A stretch of DNA of 64,000 bases, taken from positions 11,086,161 through 11,150,160 of the forward strand of contig JADCRB010000040.1 of the NCBI GenBank assembly GCA_021464245.1. The letters run 5' to 3'. This document shows positions 48,184 through 57,914 of the stretch, piece after piece. Below the pieces are notes generated by a model. That model was not told the origin of the DNA, searched no databases, and saw nothing but the letters and a program-made list of their open reading frames with translations. Source of the stretch: Carallia brachiata. Taxonomy: Eukaryota > Streptophyta > Magnoliopsida > Malpighiales > Rhizophoraceae. Within the stretch, counting starts at the first letter, position 1, and each line of letters starts with the position of its first letter. A program made the position numbers and the translations under genes.

Positions 48184-48470
48184 TCAGGTTTGATGATAAT
48201 TCTTCGCTTTTGTTCTAAGGTCGTGTTTCTTACTCCTCCCCTTCCTTTTTGGCCGTTTACTTGGATTTAGAGTTGATTGGAGTTGATTTCTCACATGGTT
48301 TCTTGCAAGCTGATGAAGTTCACATTTTTGGATATGCGAGGAATAAGATTTCTCATGTTGAACTGAGAAATTCAATTCTTGGGTAAGGAAACTTTCCTCT
48401 ACATTCATTTCTGGTTCTATAAGTCGGCGTATTTCTCCCAAGTAGATGTGTATCTGTATATTTTTCCTCT
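48184..48470 (-). pseudogene. left-arm copy of a conserved open segment beside the palindrome centre
   Basis: The minus strand reads LGEIRRLIEPEMNVEESFLT, then LNFSVQHEKSYSS, HIQKCELHQLARNHV and a basic end PKRKGRSKKHDLRTKAKNYH, stopping TGA at 48184-48186. The frame is open through the centre to 48501. It looks like part of a real exon (non-repetitive, charged), but I do not recognise the family. The right-arm copy preserves the same frame with about 14 of 85 residues changed. Confidence 0.4.
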
Positions 48471-48546
48471 TGACATTTTTGTTTTTGCTTAAACACTGCA
48501 ACTAAAACGTGAAGGTTTGGCTATTTCGAATTAATCAAATAGAACC
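48471..48546. other. 76-bp spacer at the palindrome centre
   Basis: The arms end with TATTTTTCCTCT at 48470 and begin with AGAGGAAAAATA at 48547. The bases between (starting TGACATTTTTG and ending AATAGAACC) are not mirrored. TTAAACACTGCAAC and TTCGAATTAA are visible in it. No gene. Confidence 0.85.
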
Positions 48547-48833
48547 AGAGGAAAAATATACAGATACACATCTACTTGGGAGAAGCACGCCGACTTATAG
48601 AACCAGAAATGTATGTAGAGGAAAGCTTCCTTACACATGAATTGAATTTCTCATATCAGCATGAGAAATCTTATTCCTCGCCTATCCAAAAATGTGAACT
48701 TCATCAGCTTGAAAGAAATCATGTAAGACATCAATTCCAATCAACTCTGAATCCAAGTGTACAGCCAAAGATGAAGGGAAGGAGGAAGAAACACAACATC
48801 AGAACAAAAGCAAAGAATTATCATCAAACTTGA
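48547..48833 (+). pseudogene. right-arm copy of the same open segment
   Basis: Mirror of 48184-48470: LGEARRLIEPEMYVEESFLT, LNFSYQHEKSYSSP and KGRRKKHNIRTKAKNYHQT, then stop. Most differences from the left copy change the amino acid, which argues for neutral drift rather than constraint. Confidence 0.4.
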
Positions 48834-49114
48834 AGATGGTTCATTTGATCCAAGGTCGTGGAATGCAACAACCATTTCTTGTTTCTAAAAGAACCCATCA
48901 AGGAAACACAATATAAGAACCTATTTAGAAACTATAAATCCAAAACAAATATATAAAAGCATGAATCATTAAATATCAAGCAAAAATATAACCAAACCGA
49001 GCCAACTTTAGCCATTTATCATTCCAAATTAAGACCCAAATGAAGACGCCTATACATCAAGAATTTTTATTTTACAAAAATGTAAGAAAAGAAAAATTAC
49101 CTTGAAGATTTTAG

Positions 49115-49290
49115 AGCGAGAGAGAAGACAAAAAATGGAGGTACTAACTATTAACTTTACTGGCTGTGGAGTTGGGGATTCGAAGAGTACAACTCATTCA
49201 GTGTCTTCGACTACCACGATTTAAGGCACTGGAGTTTATTATTTAACTGGCTGTGGAGTTTGGGGATTTCAAGAGTCCAACTTACACAAG
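49115..49290. repeat. two-copy direct repeat inside the arms
   Basis: Two diverged units of about 93 bases, each starting TGGCTGTGGAGTT.GGGGAT and ending AAGGCACT, lie in tandem here. The mirrored pair is at about 47735-47865, so the tandem duplication predates the palindrome. Confidence 0.6.
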
Positions 49291-50230
49291 TAAAGGCACT
49301 AAAATTTTGTTTCCTTAAATGACTAATAAATAATCAAAAGATTGTTTGTATCTCCACTTAACATATACAACTGACAATCATAGTTAAAATTTAGAAAATG
49401 ACTTAAAATGAAAGTTGGTTTATTATGGGAATTGTTCAAAAACGCTCAAAATAAAAGAAGAGGCATGCCATTTCCCAACCATAATATATATACATACATA
49501 TAGATTAGTCTTATTTTCTGCTGTATAGCCATCTATATGTATATCATAAAAGCAGTTGATATCTGCAATTTTTATTTCTTGAACTTGCAGAAGTCGTTAA
49601 CATCTGCCTTCTAAAATTCGCTCGCCTTCCACCAGTAAAATTGTCTTGTGGTTTGATTATAGATTAAGCAAACATCAAGTCATAACCACCTTGGTATCAC
49701 TTTCGAGTCATTTTTTTAGTATTAATTAATGAGGGACTTATCAGTTTGATGTTTACGAAATCCTCAACTAAAAGAGACTAAAAGTAGCTTCCATATCAAT
49801 ATAATGTAAATAAGTAGACAATTGGGTTTCAATGGATGGTTATGAGTTATTTAATTTGCAAATTTTCACATGTATAATTTTTTAACAATATAGATTGTGC
49901 ACTGGAAACTTGGACCGGATTCTTATTGCAAAATGCAACTGGTTCCATTTTTAGTGAAATTGGGTTGATTTTTTGAGGAAAAACTTTTTTTTAAAGAAAA
50001 AAGTTTTTTTTTTGGTTTTAACATATGTTATGTGGTATTTATAATTTAAATTTTAAGGTAACACTCATTTAATTTTGAGTTTTAATTTTATAATTTTTTA
50101 AAAAAATATTTTACCAAAAAAATCAACATAATTACATTTCAAAAAGTAACTAGTTGCATTTTGTAGAGGGCATCCCCACAAATTTGTCCGAATGCCCCAT
50201 GCCTGCAGAAACACTGCTCATTTTTTAAAT

Positions 50231-50729
50231 GGGATGTGCATATTTTGTTAGTTCTAAACCTTTATAATTTTTTACATTTGAGTCTTAAATTTTTTAAAAA
50301 TTTTATTTGAGTTTTAAATTTATGAATTTCCCATCAAATGAGTCTATCTATTGACAAAACATGGTTAGTTTATTAATAAATGAGTTTGAATTAATAAAAA
50401 TTATTTAAAAAAGATTAAATATACAAATTAAGTATTTTTTAATCAAAAAATACTCTTGTTGCGTATTTAATTAGTGTATTTATTGATTAAAACAATACTT
50501 AACACACATATTTCTAGATGAAAAAAAATATTTAATGGTATATTTGACAATTTTTAAATAATTTTTATTAACTTTAACTCATTTATTAATGAATTGACTA
50601 TTTTTTATTAACGAAAAGACAGATTTAGCGAAAAATTGATAAATTTAAAACTTAAATAAAATGTTAAAAAAATTTAAAACTTAAATGTAAAAATTATAAA
50701 AATTTAAAACTAAAAAAAATGTACATCCT
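50231..50729. mobile_element. foldback MITE inserted in right arm
   Basis: About 499 bp with long inverted ends (GGGATGTGCATATTTTGTTA against AGGATGTACATTTTTTTTAG). The inverted similarity runs inward for more than 100 bases through a TTTAAA-rich interior. It is absent from the left arm at the matching site (about 44598). Flanks show an imperfect TTTTTAAAT repeat of 9 or so bases. Non-coding. Confidence 0.75.
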
Positions 50730-51200
50730 GTTTTTAAAATGCATGCTTTACCTATAAGATGTGAGATACAATTCCATTATAGTAGGAGGTAAAGCCAATA
50801 GGAGTCGCTACCAGGAGGAAAATTGTTAAAAGGTACACTAGCACACGACAAAGACTTCATAGAATGCCTAGGGAGTTACCGTGGTTTCTCGTAATAGAGT
50901 TACGACTTCTTTGCTGTCCATAATTAAAGTTCAAATCTTTATACTAATGAACCAAAAAAGTTTTTTTTTTTTTTTGTAAAAAAAGAACATCTTAAGAGGG
51001 GATTTGGATCGAACAACGACAAATTTTGCATAGGGACTACATTACCTATACGATGGGATAATTTGGATCGCCCGTTTAGTCGCATTCGCATTTGTTTTCT
51101 CTATGTAAGTTTTGTCTTTTTTTTAGAAAAAAAAAAAGTTAATTGTTAGCTTATTAAAAGAAAAGAAGGAAGCATAATTATGACACTAAACTCTCAGATC

Positions 51201-51997
51201 TAGGGCTGTTCAAAAATTAACCAACCCGACCCAATCCGACCAATCCAATCCAATCCAATCCAATCCGAACCCGCCAAAACCGTCGAAGTTAGGATTGTTT
51301 GCGGTTTCAAAATTTTACAACCCGCCAAGGATAGATTGGATGCGGATTGGAGGGTTCAATCCGTCCAACCCGACCCAATCCGTCCACATAAATATATCTA
51401 TATATATATGCTTTAGATTTGTGGAGGTGGTGTTGGCACTTGGTGGAGTTCTATAAGATTTTTGGGAATTGTAGTATCTATCATTGTGCTCTAATGGTTA
51501 TTTTCTAGGTCTGCTGAACTTCTTCTTTTTGGTGGCGAGCATTTCTGAGGATAAGAAAAACACAAAACTAATCAGATAAAAAAAAAAAACACAAAGCTAA
51601 TCCATCCGTAGGAAGACAATTGTTGGCTTTTTATGGCACGTAATGCATACATTTCATCCACATCGCCTTTTCTGGGACTCACACGGATGCACCCCTTTGA
51701 AATGTTGACTGCAGAGTATTGCATATGTTGGCGTGAATCAAATTCCACGTATGTTGGCGTGAATCAAATTCCATGCAAAAAATAATTAAGACTTGAGCGT
51801 ATAACTAAATATAGTTATCATGTATCTAATTAACTTAAAAAGAAATTAAAAAGTGTCTTCCATTTTATGTAGCGTAAAAAATAATAATTTTTTTAATTAT
51901 ATCAATCCGCCTAAACCGATCCAATCCAACCCGCCGACGGCAGATTGGATGCAGATATACCCCTAAGTCGACTCAATCCAACCCGCGAACACCTCTA
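51201..51997. mobile_element. hAT-like non-autonomous transposon inserted in right arm
   Basis: 797 bp with ends TAGGGCTGTTC and, inverted, TAGAGGTGTTC. Subterminal regions are rich in AACCCGAC/CCAATCC words, including a (CCAAT)n-like run at 51240-51265. An exact 8-bp target duplication CTCAGATC flanks it at 51193-51200 and 51998-52005. The left arm has the unoccupied site near 44150-44165. The 8-bp duplication and TAGGG ends fit the hAT superfamily. No transposase. Confidence 0.9.
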
Positions 51998-52054
51998 CTC
52001 AGATCCCATACTTTAGTGGGAATTTTTTTTTTTTTATTGGAGAGACCCATAAGT

Positions 52055-53230
52055 AAGGTTGTCAGAACCGGACCGGTTATCGAACCGGAAAAATTAGTGG
52101 TTCAAGATTGAACCGGTTCAACCGGTTAAACCGGTAATTGAACCGGTATTTAAGAATTATTTTATAAAAAAAATTTTAGTTTAAAATATAAAGTGAAAAT
52201 TCTTAAAAAAAATTACAAGATAAAAAAAGTTGTACAATATATAATTAAAACAAATCCTTACAGAATTTTATATATTCTTAAATTCAAAAAACATAAAAAT
52301 ATTGTAGTTATGATAGAGATTCATCATCATTGCTTAGATTAGTATGTAGTTTAATTTTACTTCCAATAACATTTTTAGCATTAAAATGATGAATAATATC
52401 AAATAAATGTTCAATGATAAAATTTATTCAATAATAAAATTATTTATTTATTTTATAATATAGTTTTAATCTTAAAAATTAAATTTTAATGTAATTGAAC
52501 AAGAAAAGAGTCTCTAAATGAGAGTGAAAAAATAAGCTAATGGAAATTAGAGAGAAACTTTAAATAAAATAAAGAGAAAAAGAGAAGATCTCATGAGTCC
52601 ATTAGCTTAACTTTTATTTATTATCATTCGATAAAAGCTAAAGTTAGTGGATTTTTTCTTACAATGGCACAATTGTAATTTTTGTAAAAAGACAAATCTA
52701 TTATGGTCTTTAAAGCATCAATTGCAACATGTTGCAACCCTAGCTCTTTTAAAGCATTCAATTCTCCACCGCCGTCTGCACCTTTTATCAAAAAGGCAAG
52801 AGATGCTGCAGGAGTCTAAGGACCAGAGATAAGAAGAATTCTAGAAGAAATAAGAGGATGAAAGAGGACGGTGTCGGATCAGAACGGCACAGCAGCTTGA
52901 AGAGGAATAGAAATAGATTTGGGTTCTCAATTTGTTGGTTTTGTCCCCTTTAGCTTCTAGTCTTCCATTTTGATTTTGCGAGACAGAAGAAAGAAAGATC
53001 CATTTTTAATTTCAACAGTTTCATCTTTTTTCCTTCTTTTATAAACTAAACCGGGAAGGCCGGTCAAACCCAGACCGGTTCACCGGATTACCGGTCAAAT
53101 CGACCGGTTGACCGGTTTTTTCCCGATCCGACTAGCCTCTGAATTTTTAGTTCAAACCGGACCGGACTTCTGACCGGTCACCGGTCCGACCGGTTGAACC
53201 GGCCGGTCCGGTCCGATTTTTACAACCTGG
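52055..53230. mobile_element. ACCGG-rich TIR transposon inserted in right arm
   Basis: 1176 bp with ends AAGGTTGTCAGAACCGG and, inverted, CCAGGTTGTAAAAATCGG. Both terminal 130-190 bases are packed with GAACCGG/ACCGGTT words and would pair into long stems. The interior is AT-rich. Exact 9-bp duplication CCCATAAGT at 52046-52054 and 53231-53239; the left arm lacks the element. The 9-bp duplication suggests a Mutator-like mobiliser. No transposase. A short open frame at 52647-52832 has no recognisable motif. Confidence 0.88.
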
Positions 53231-54037
53231 CCCATAAGTCAGGCTCTTAACCCTGTGTCTCACCTTTGACACGTGTGACCAACCAAGCCAAGTCTGATTG
53301 GATGTTATTTATTTTTATCCACATTCCCAATTAATAAGTTGATTGTAAGTTTGTTTTATTTTCAATGTATTATCAGGTCTATTAAATTGAATGTGATTTA
53401 CATAATAAAGATAACAATTCTGATTCTCATATGTTTCATAATATTTTTAAAAATTAGAATAATAAATTTAAAAATAAAAATCTAAATTTTTAACAATATT
53501 AATATTCTCCAAGCACAAAAAATGAGCTATATATAAAATTTCAAGGATTGGTCTCGTTGATGACATTGAATCAGATATTTCGTTCTTGATTGAGCTTGTT
53601 AATCAATCATTACATTTACTTGTATTGTGACGGGAAAACTGTGCATGAAAATGAATCACAATAATATTTTTAATAGAACCGAATACATAAATTTAATATG
53701 AAGCAAGCATGATAACTTGTCCTCTGATAGTAAGACCTAAGGCAATACCAAAAAAACAGAGCTATAGATGAAGGTATATAGATGTTGGGGCTTTGTAATA
53801 CTTGTGAAGGTTATATTGTTGTTTTCTGATGGTGGTGGATCCATTTTAAAAACTTCACAGAATACTGGCCCGTAGAAAGGCAATTCCTTAATAAATATTA
53901 ATGGAGTTCAATTCAAGTAAAAAAACAAAAAAAAAAAAAAAACGAAAATATCATGCTTTCAGTACAAACTAGTCTTTGAGTTTGTAATGACTATTTTCCT
54001 TTTTAGTCGTTTCGCCCTATTTCTAAAACAAAAAAAA

Positions 54038-56303
54038 AGAGTGGTGCTATTCGTACTGATTAAATTTTACCGATTCTTACCGACTGCCCCACGTAGCATG
54101 CTTTTTTTTTTTTTTTTTTTCATAACTTTCATCTTAATAGCAGCTCTATCTCACACTCCATCTTTTTTTTCTTAAGAAAATAGTTATATTTTTAGAAGAT
54201 AGAGTGTTCGAAATACTATTCGAATATAATTAATTAAATTTATTATGTAATTAGATAAATTTTAGGTGTAAATAAATAATTATAATTTTTCCTTTCTCTT
54301 TTTAATTATATATAAAATTTAATCAAATCGTAAATTAAATATAATCAGTTAGATTTAAATAATATTTCAAATTTTTTTTACGGAAATGTTTAAGACACAC
54401 AGAATTCACACCGAAAAACAAACACAGCCGACGTGGACAGATGAAAAGACTATATGTACGTGGTATGGAGGATTAAAATAAAGAAGACGTGGCAAGGTCT
54501 TCAGCTCCTTCGTTCCTGTTATGCCTAAGAACCCAAAGAAACACATATATTGCTCCCCGTGCTGTTATTTCCACCATAGAGAGAAGAGCTGATAATAATA
54601 ATGAAATATATTTTGGAGGACAGTGCCGTGTGAAGTTCTTCGCACAACTTAGTTCCACATACCCAACACATAAAATTGCCTCCGGTCCTCCGCTGCGACC
54701 ACCATTGTTGTGTCTCGTCATTGTGCTGTGGCCCCTGTTAAATTCCTTTCAACCAACCACCGCCTGTAACAGTACTTCCGGTATTACCATCTCCTCCAAC
54801 TCGCCGAAATGAAAGAAGAAGATAAAATTAAATGCCCCCAAACTGTCTAAACCCGTAGTACACTAACTACCTCTACAATTTCATCTAACTACCCACAATC
54901 AAAGAGGAAATCGAAATTAAATGCCCAATCCAAAAGTAAAGCCCGATTTTCTGGTATTTCTTTTGAATTTTGATTTCAGTTCTCAGTTTTCTACTTCATA
55001 AACTCATTCTCGGTTCTTAAAGGAGAACCCTGGTTTCAAATTTCCTTTTTTTTTCAGTACAGTTTCAAATGCACTATTCACTCCACGTAGGACAACTGAT
55101 TCACGCTTTTTTATTTTATTTGTCAATGACAACTGGCTTTCCATGTCAGTGAGTATATCTTCGGTGTTCATCCGTAGGTGTATGGAGTTGGGCCCTTTTT
55201 TTTATTTTAAAATATAACAGAACTTTTTTCTTGGTTTTTGTGCTACCAGTCTCCCTCTCTTTCCTCACGTTATCCCTGTGAGCAAACTCGAGATCAAAGT
55301 TTTTGATAGTCCACCGTTGAAAACTCAGCGAATTAGATTTTGCACTGCTGGAAAATCATGTAAGGTGTCTGGTTTGCTTCTACGTCTTTGAAAAAGCAAA
55401 CAATCAACAACAAACAACAAAGACCACTCGGTAAAATTTTATTTTTCACAATCGCATTGCTGGAAAATCACATAAGGTCTCCTTGGGTGATTGCATAGTT
55501 ATTGGTGGGTGCTTCAAGGGATACATAGATTGGACGAGTCTTATTTGCCTTGATTTATCGAATATTTGGGTGGCTTCATCTTTGTTTATTTTTCCAACCC
55601 TACATTCATGATTTCCAACGAACCCATATACCAAGCAAACACGTTCTTCGAGATCCTCTTCCATTTCCTTATCCTTAAATTCCATTTTTGGAGGTTGGGT
55701 AAATCCTTAAACTCAAAGTTTACACATATATACAAATATTTGGCATCTGGACTCCTCTAAACTATCAAAAGATGGGTTCTTAGATGTATCTGATGGAATC
55801 AAAATGGACTTGAGAATTTTTAGTGCCTCGGCTTAACACTACCCAACAGCCATATAATCAATGGCGTGAGCATGCTTGCAGAGATTCCGTTGGATTTCGG
55901 CAAATTGGGTGGCGTCAAAGGCTTAGAAAAACAAAACGGCATAATCGTCGCGGGAAGCAGGATGGTAAGGTAGCGCTGCCAATTGTAAAGCTCAGTCTGA
56001 TAAATCTGAATTTCCTCTACCAGTAAAGAGGGAGCAGATGCTATTCTCCAAAAAAAAAAAAAAAAAAAGAGGAAGAGGGAGAGCTGCAGACTAATGGACT
56101 AACCATGAATTTTGCCTTTTTCTTGTTGTAAGGGAGAGGTAGACAGAGGTACAGTTTTCCTGAGAATAAAAATTGAGAAAAATAAAAGACAGAGAGAAAC
56201 GACTTCCGTTAAAATAACAATTAAAAGGAAAAAAAAAAAAAGTATGCGACGTGGATTAGTCGAGAAGAATCGGGAAGATAAAATCGGGACAAATAGAATT
56301 ATT
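54038..56303. mobile_element. 2.3-kb Mutator-like non-autonomous element in right arm, possible gene-fragment carrier
   Basis: Ends are inverted over roughly 70 bases (GCTATTCGTACTGAT against TCTATTTGTCCCGAT; then CCGATTCT, GAC and CCACGT..GCAT in both). Flanked by CAAAAAAAA at 54029-54037 and 56304-56312 (9 bp, but in an A run). It is absent from the left arm near 43330. The interior has higher GC than the host and two ORF-like stretches (54489-54812 plus; 55446-55685 minus). It also has two similar GCTGGAAAATCA..TAAGGT blocks at 55346 and 55460, as expected if host-gene pieces were captured. No transposase seen. Confidence 0.7.
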
Positions 56304-56974
56304 CAAAAAAAAAACGGAATTTTATGTTGTCGACCTCTGAAATATTGCGTATTTGCGTTGAAAGTAAGAAAGATTGCATTTTTGTCTCTTATAACTTGTA
56401 AGTCATTCGAAATTTGAAAGTAACGTATATATATCATGTCTAGAAACTAAGCATTTCCATCACTCAAAGTGATTCCAAAAAAGGCTTGCTTTCTTTCTTC
56501 ATTTTCCCCATTTAATCTTCTCCATTCCTTTTTTGTAGAATTGAAATTCGCTACGTAATAGTTTATAATTTATATCGATACAGAGATTCGTGAAATTATT
56601 AACTATTAGCAACAATGCAAAGAAAGGAAAAAAAGAAAAGAAAAGAAAGGAATCGTCTCTGAAGATCCATCTTTCCCAAATAGTCATGCATAATTAATAG
56701 TGAGTATCCATTATTGAGTGTTCTTTAAGTTCTGCTATAATAAAACATTATAACATCAAAAAGTGTTGGCTTAGTTGGTAAACAGATTGGTTCCAAGCAA
56801 ATTCACTAGCCAATATATAAAAGTTTGAAACTTAAAGAATGCATTTATTAAAAAGAAAGAAAACTCATAATGTTCTAATTCCCAAAATAGTTCTCTCTAT
56901 TCGGCAACCATTTTGAAAACCGAAAAAGCAATAAAACATTATTAGGTTTTGTATTTGTTATGGATTCCCCAGCA

Positions 56975-57186
56975 CCAATAATGGCGTCCACAAGCCTATG
57001 CTTCTCCGATCTACTCCGCTAGGAGCTTCACTTTCTAGTCCCGCACTACCCAACATTGTGGCGCTAGGCCGCAGTGCGACTTGGTCTGTCCGAACCAACA
57101 CAAACCTATCTAGTGAGCATGAAGATCAATCATATCCAATTAGCACTAAAGTATTTTTCTTACAAGTTTCTATTAACTTTTAATGA
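56975..57186 (+). pseudogene. right-arm copy of the transit-peptide-like exon
   Basis: Starts ATGGCGTCCACAAGCC (MASTSLCFS) and, after the same one-base shift, reads LLRSTPLGASLSSPALPN and SVRTNTNLSSEHEDQ. A nearby left-over of the same unidentified gene as 42413-42660. Confidence 0.4.
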
Positions 57187-57727
57187 GTTACATATCAGAG
57201 TACTGATGTTCCCTTGCAAGCAAATCCATAGCCTCAATATATAATGACTTGGGTTAAATTATTATAGAAGCCAATTTATTATTTTATTGTTAACTAGTAA
57301 GATATAGCGAAATGGTTTTTTTTTTTTTTTTGTTAATTAAATATGATTAGGACTGAAACTCAAGATCTTTATCTTTAGAGACGATTCTATACAAAATGAT
57401 CATAGCGATCTCGAATTAGGATCGATTTATTAAATGAGTGATGTTACACAAGCTGAGAATTTTGTCCTGGTCCTTGCCCGGTACTGATACTCAGTATTAA
57501 CCTAAACAAACTTAGTAGTACTTTAAACCTTTGTTTTCTTAGAACAAATGTTGAAAAAAATTATTACTAAGTTCGGATAGATATCGAGACATAGCCCACT
57601 TACCTTTTTCCTTATTAAAGAGTGATAGAATGCAAGGGATGTTAATATTCATGGCAAGAATCACATTAGGGAAAGGTCATTTTTGGGAAAGGACGGGATC
57701 ACAGGATCACTCCCCACTACAGCTGTA

Positions 57728-57914
57728 TCATATAATAAAAAAGCATAAGATAACATACATATACAAGCCACGTGATAATTGAGTGCATTATAAATGATTG
57801 GATTACTTGAAGTTCATAGGCTTGATGGTAGTTTAATTAGCTGTGTTATCGATCATGCATGATGCATCCTCTAAAATCCTCTCTTTTGCTCGATACCTTG
57901 GAATTCACACTATA
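57728..57914 (+). repeat. duplicate of the nsLTP upstream region
   Basis: About 57780-57914 resembles 61330-61430 upstream of the intact nsLTP gene (CTTGATGG..AGTTTAATT, GCATCCTCTAAA, TCCTCTCTT, ATACCTT..A.TTCACACTA). It appears to be the 5' flank of the duplicated nsLTP unit, now separated from its exon by a copia fragment. Confidence 0.6.

Larger units (their letters stand above)
41946..48470 (+). repeat. left arm of giant inverted repeat (palindrome)
   Basis: The arm matches the reverse complement of 48547-57727 along its whole length apart from five arm-specific blocks. Anchor pairs (left to right): 41946-42090 with 57580-57727; 42540-42660 with 56975-57110; 43150-43290 with 56335-56480; 43330-43410 with 53945-54010; 43560-43850 with 53530-53800; 44240-44590 with 50745-51120; 44900-45000 with 49855-49930; 45020-45345 with 49515-49830; 47520-47590 with 49430-49490; 47740-47880 with 49115-49290; 48184-48470 with 48547-48833. 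Frequent substitutions and small indels show the arms are old, not an assembly echo. Confidence 0.93.
48547..57727 (-). repeat. right arm of giant inverted repeat
   Basis: Mirror of the left arm. It is about 2.7 kb longer because it carries four insertions (50231-50729, 51201-51997, 52055-53230, 54038-56303) but lacks the 2.2 kb at 45355-47516. Removing these blocks leaves about 4.4 kb in each arm, which is a good consistency check on the mapping. Confidence 0.93.

Noticed and set aside
49115..49290. CRISPR-like repeat
   Set aside because: Only two long, diverged units in a eukaryotic context.
54489..54812. 107-codon plus-strand frame inside the 2.3-kb TIR element, considered as a gene
   Set aside because: No recognisable domain; composition could come from captured non-coding or antisense sequence. 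Kept only as part of the mobile element.
55446..55685. 79-codon minus-strand acidic/basic frame
   Set aside because: Could be a captured exon, but no family was recognised and it is not independently supported.
41946..57727. Interpreting the palindrome as a single TIR transposon
   Set aside because: Arms contain host-like exon pieces and older tandem repeats, no transposase was found, and no target duplication is seen at 41946 or 57727.
41946..57727. Assembly artefact (collapsed or mirrored contig)
   Set aside because: The arms differ by many substitutions and by insertions with exact target duplications, which an artefact would not create.
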